Assembly (NCBI GenBank): GCA_963721435.1
Contig: CAVRJC010000003.1
Location: 20,744-84,743, forward strand
From: CAVRJC01 sp963721435
GTDB taxonomy: Bacteria; Actinomycetota; Acidimicrobiia; IMCC26256; DASPTH01
Direction: 5' to 3'
DNA: 64,000 nucleotides
Part shown: positions 62,501 through 64,000 of the stretch, piece after piece
Position numbering within the stretch: the first letter of the stretch is position 1
Layout of the letters: the number at the start of each line of letters is the position of its first letter
Translations under genes and position numbers: made by a program
Notes under the pieces: model-generated
Told to the model about the DNA's origin: nothing
Seen by the model: only the letters and a program-made list of their open reading frames with translations
Database searches by the model: none

Positions 62501-63951
62501 GCACGCAGCCCGACGCGAACGAGGAAGTACGACGCGTAGCTGGGATCTGTCGTGTTGCACACGAGGATCTCACCGTGTTGGAGCTCGTCGGAGCCCGGGT
62601 CGAGGAGCACGCGCACGGGCCCTTCGACGACGCCTGGGCTGACGCCGGTCCCGACCACTGGGTCGTCGAGCGTGTCGGCGGTGTCGGCCGGGAGTGGCGT
62701 GACCATGCCGACCGACGACTGGGGAGCTCGAGGCGCAGGTACTCGTCGCGCTTCGTGCGCGCCCGGAACGCTGACGAGCTCGCGGACGTTCGCCGGCGGG
62801 TGTGGGGCCGTCAGCTCGGGCACCGTGAGGTAGAAGACGTCGTCAGGGATCCTGGAGACGTGCCGTGGCCTGGTGAGGTCGGCGCCGATCGACCGCGGGG
62901 CGTGCACGGGCGGCGTCGAGCATCTGCATGAGTCCCGCCTTTCCGATCTCGCGAACGGAAAGTATGTACGCGTCGCCGCGAAGACACCGCGTGCCGCCGC
63001 CCGGCGGCCTCGCGGTAAGGCTGCTAACACCTCGCGTTCCGGCATCGATGCGGAGCGTGCGCCGGCGCTGCTGGCGTGATGGTTGCTCCTCGTCGCCCAT
63101 CGCCCGGAACGTCTCGATGAGCAGCCGGATCGGCGATGGATCCTCACGCCAGGACCGGCTCGAGATCTCACCCTGCGCGGGTCCCTGGAAGCCCCGCCGC
63201 CGCAAGAACTCGCCGATCGAGAGCCGGTCACGCGACACGTCCCGACAGATCCGCCGTGGTTTCCATCTCGATCGAGTCGTGGCCGCCGAGCAGCGTCATC
63301 ATGAGCTCGGGACGCCCTGCGGCCGCGGTGAATTCCTGCCAGTTGCCCGAACAGCGGGCCGCAGAGGAGCGTGACGTTTGTGTGCGGCCGCGACATGCGC
63401 AGGAAACGCGGACGCGCTTCCACGAAGCGTGCGTGGGCGCCGTTCCCGTCGGCCAGCACTTCTGGTGCCGTGTTCGCGTGCGTCACCAGGCCTCGTTGTC
63501 TTCGTAGACGCGCCGCAGCCAACGTGGGGTCACGACGAACAGTCCTGGTGTCTTCGCGAAGATCACTGGGTATCGACGCCGCGAGTTCTTTGAGTGCACA
63601 CCCGGTCGGACCGCTCCGAAGTAGTGCTCTTCCAATGCGTCGCCCGACGTCCCGGGTTGGAGGTCGGCCCACGCGCGGCGACAGATCAACGTTGAGGGCG
63701 ATGTGGCCGTAGAAGATCGACGACGTGCGGTGGTCGACGTCGTCGGGTGGGGGAGGATCATTCCTCGCCAGGACACCCATGTCGACGTAGGACTGCCGGA
63801 TCATGTACTCGTCGGCGTCGTCCCAGTGCGACCAGTTCAATGGCGTGCTCACGCCGGGGATGCCCTCGGCGATGTTCACACGTGTCCAAGCCGTCGCAGG
63901 CCCCGACACGCGATGCAGCGGATCGGTGAGCGGCGCGGCCTCCCCCGTCAT
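62501..63951 (-). pseudogene. PEP-utilising enzyme (PEP synthase-like), truncated and frameshifted
   Basis: ATG 63951 begins MTGEAAPLTDPLHRVSG, then WTRVNIAEGIPGVSTPLNWS and YVDMGVL, the start of actinobacterial PEP-utilising proteins. Later blocks are in other frames: DLQPGTSGDALEEHYFG and FAKTPGLFVVTPRWLRR (63500-63690), RLSIGEFLRRRGFQGPAQGE and WREDPSPIRLLIETFRAMGD (63080-63240), and VGTGVSPGVVEGPVRVLLDP and GEILVCNTTDPSYASYFLV (62560-62680). The mobile phosphohistidine domain stops just before the catalytic His. TATGTT (63965-63960) 8 nt before the ATG is an intact leaderless start. Confidence 0.55.
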
Positions 63952-64000
63952 GGCCGCGGAACATAGAGCGCACCGCCGTTCGATGACCCAGATGCGGGTG

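Noticed and set aside
57830..64000. Genomic island inserted at tRNA-Arg
   Set aside because: The broken genes lie on the 5' side of the tRNA, no integrase or att repeat of the tRNA 3' end was seen, and the decay may be assembly error.

Overview
The window is high-GC DNA with dense, mostly co-directional genes, many GTG/TTG starts and frequent 4-base start/stop overlaps. The order prfA-prmC-...-rpiB-glyA-wecA-atpI-atpBEFHAGDC is the actinobacterial arrangement. Together with F420/FMN-type luciferase-like oxidoreductases, DUF3097, DUF2630, DUF5996 and LAXTG-type surface anchoring, this points to Actinomycetota, probably Acidimicrobiia (the class is an inference).

Layout. 1-4.2 kb: a sortase-anchored VWA surface protein and a DUF1800/DUF1501 secretion-associated pair. 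4.2-8.6 kb: a luciferase-like oxidoreductase, prfA, prmC, a small conserved gene and a VapBC toxin-antitoxin pair with a palindromic operator. 8.6-10.5 kb (minus strand): DUF983 and an internally duplicated Cas4/RecB-like nuclease. 10.6-20.9 kb: rpiB, glyA, a WecA-type transferase and the complete F1Fo ATP synthase operon, which has two AtpI-like genes. 21-25 kb: a secreted TIM-barrel-like protein, then a fused E1 alpha-beta 2-oxoacid dehydrogenase divergent from an E2-like protein lacking lipoyl domain and catalytic His. 25-26.3 kb: two divergent PilZ proteins. 26.4-30.8 kb: dienelactone hydrolase and the ETF / ETF-quinone oxidoreductase operon. 30.8-48.6 kb: an accessory catabolic region (phosphoglycerate mutase, amidohydrolases, an orphan ABC binding protein with an IclR regulator, oxidoreductases, esterases, CMD-family proteins, a thiolase-like/DUF35 pair, a D-aminoacylase-cupin fusion). 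48.7-54.5 kb: a two-component system divergent from an uncharacterised redox locus (ferric-reductase-like heme protein, NuoF-like flavoprotein, ferredoxin, cytochrome-b-like membrane protein, ppk2 fragment). 54.5-57.6 kb: molybdate regulator plus modABC. 57.8 kb: tRNA-Arg(CCT). 58-64 kb: small ORFs and several genes broken by many frameshifts (Gly-rich surface protein, SixA phosphatase, DUF7064-type protein, PEP-utilising enzyme).

Two window-wide patterns matter when reading the annotation. First, at least six otherwise conserved genes outside the 59-64 kb block, including essential prfA, carry single-base indels, two of them in GCGCGC tracts. Most are probably assembly errors, and they create at least one false gene fusion (response regulator + histidine kinase) and possibly a second (ferredoxin + membrane protein). 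Second, at least thirteen genes have a TANNNT hexamer 6-8 nt before the start codon, the signature of leaderless transcription.

The best candidates for undescribed biology are the 50.8-54.4 kb redox locus, the dead-E2/fused-E1 pair and the tandem-duplicated nuclease.
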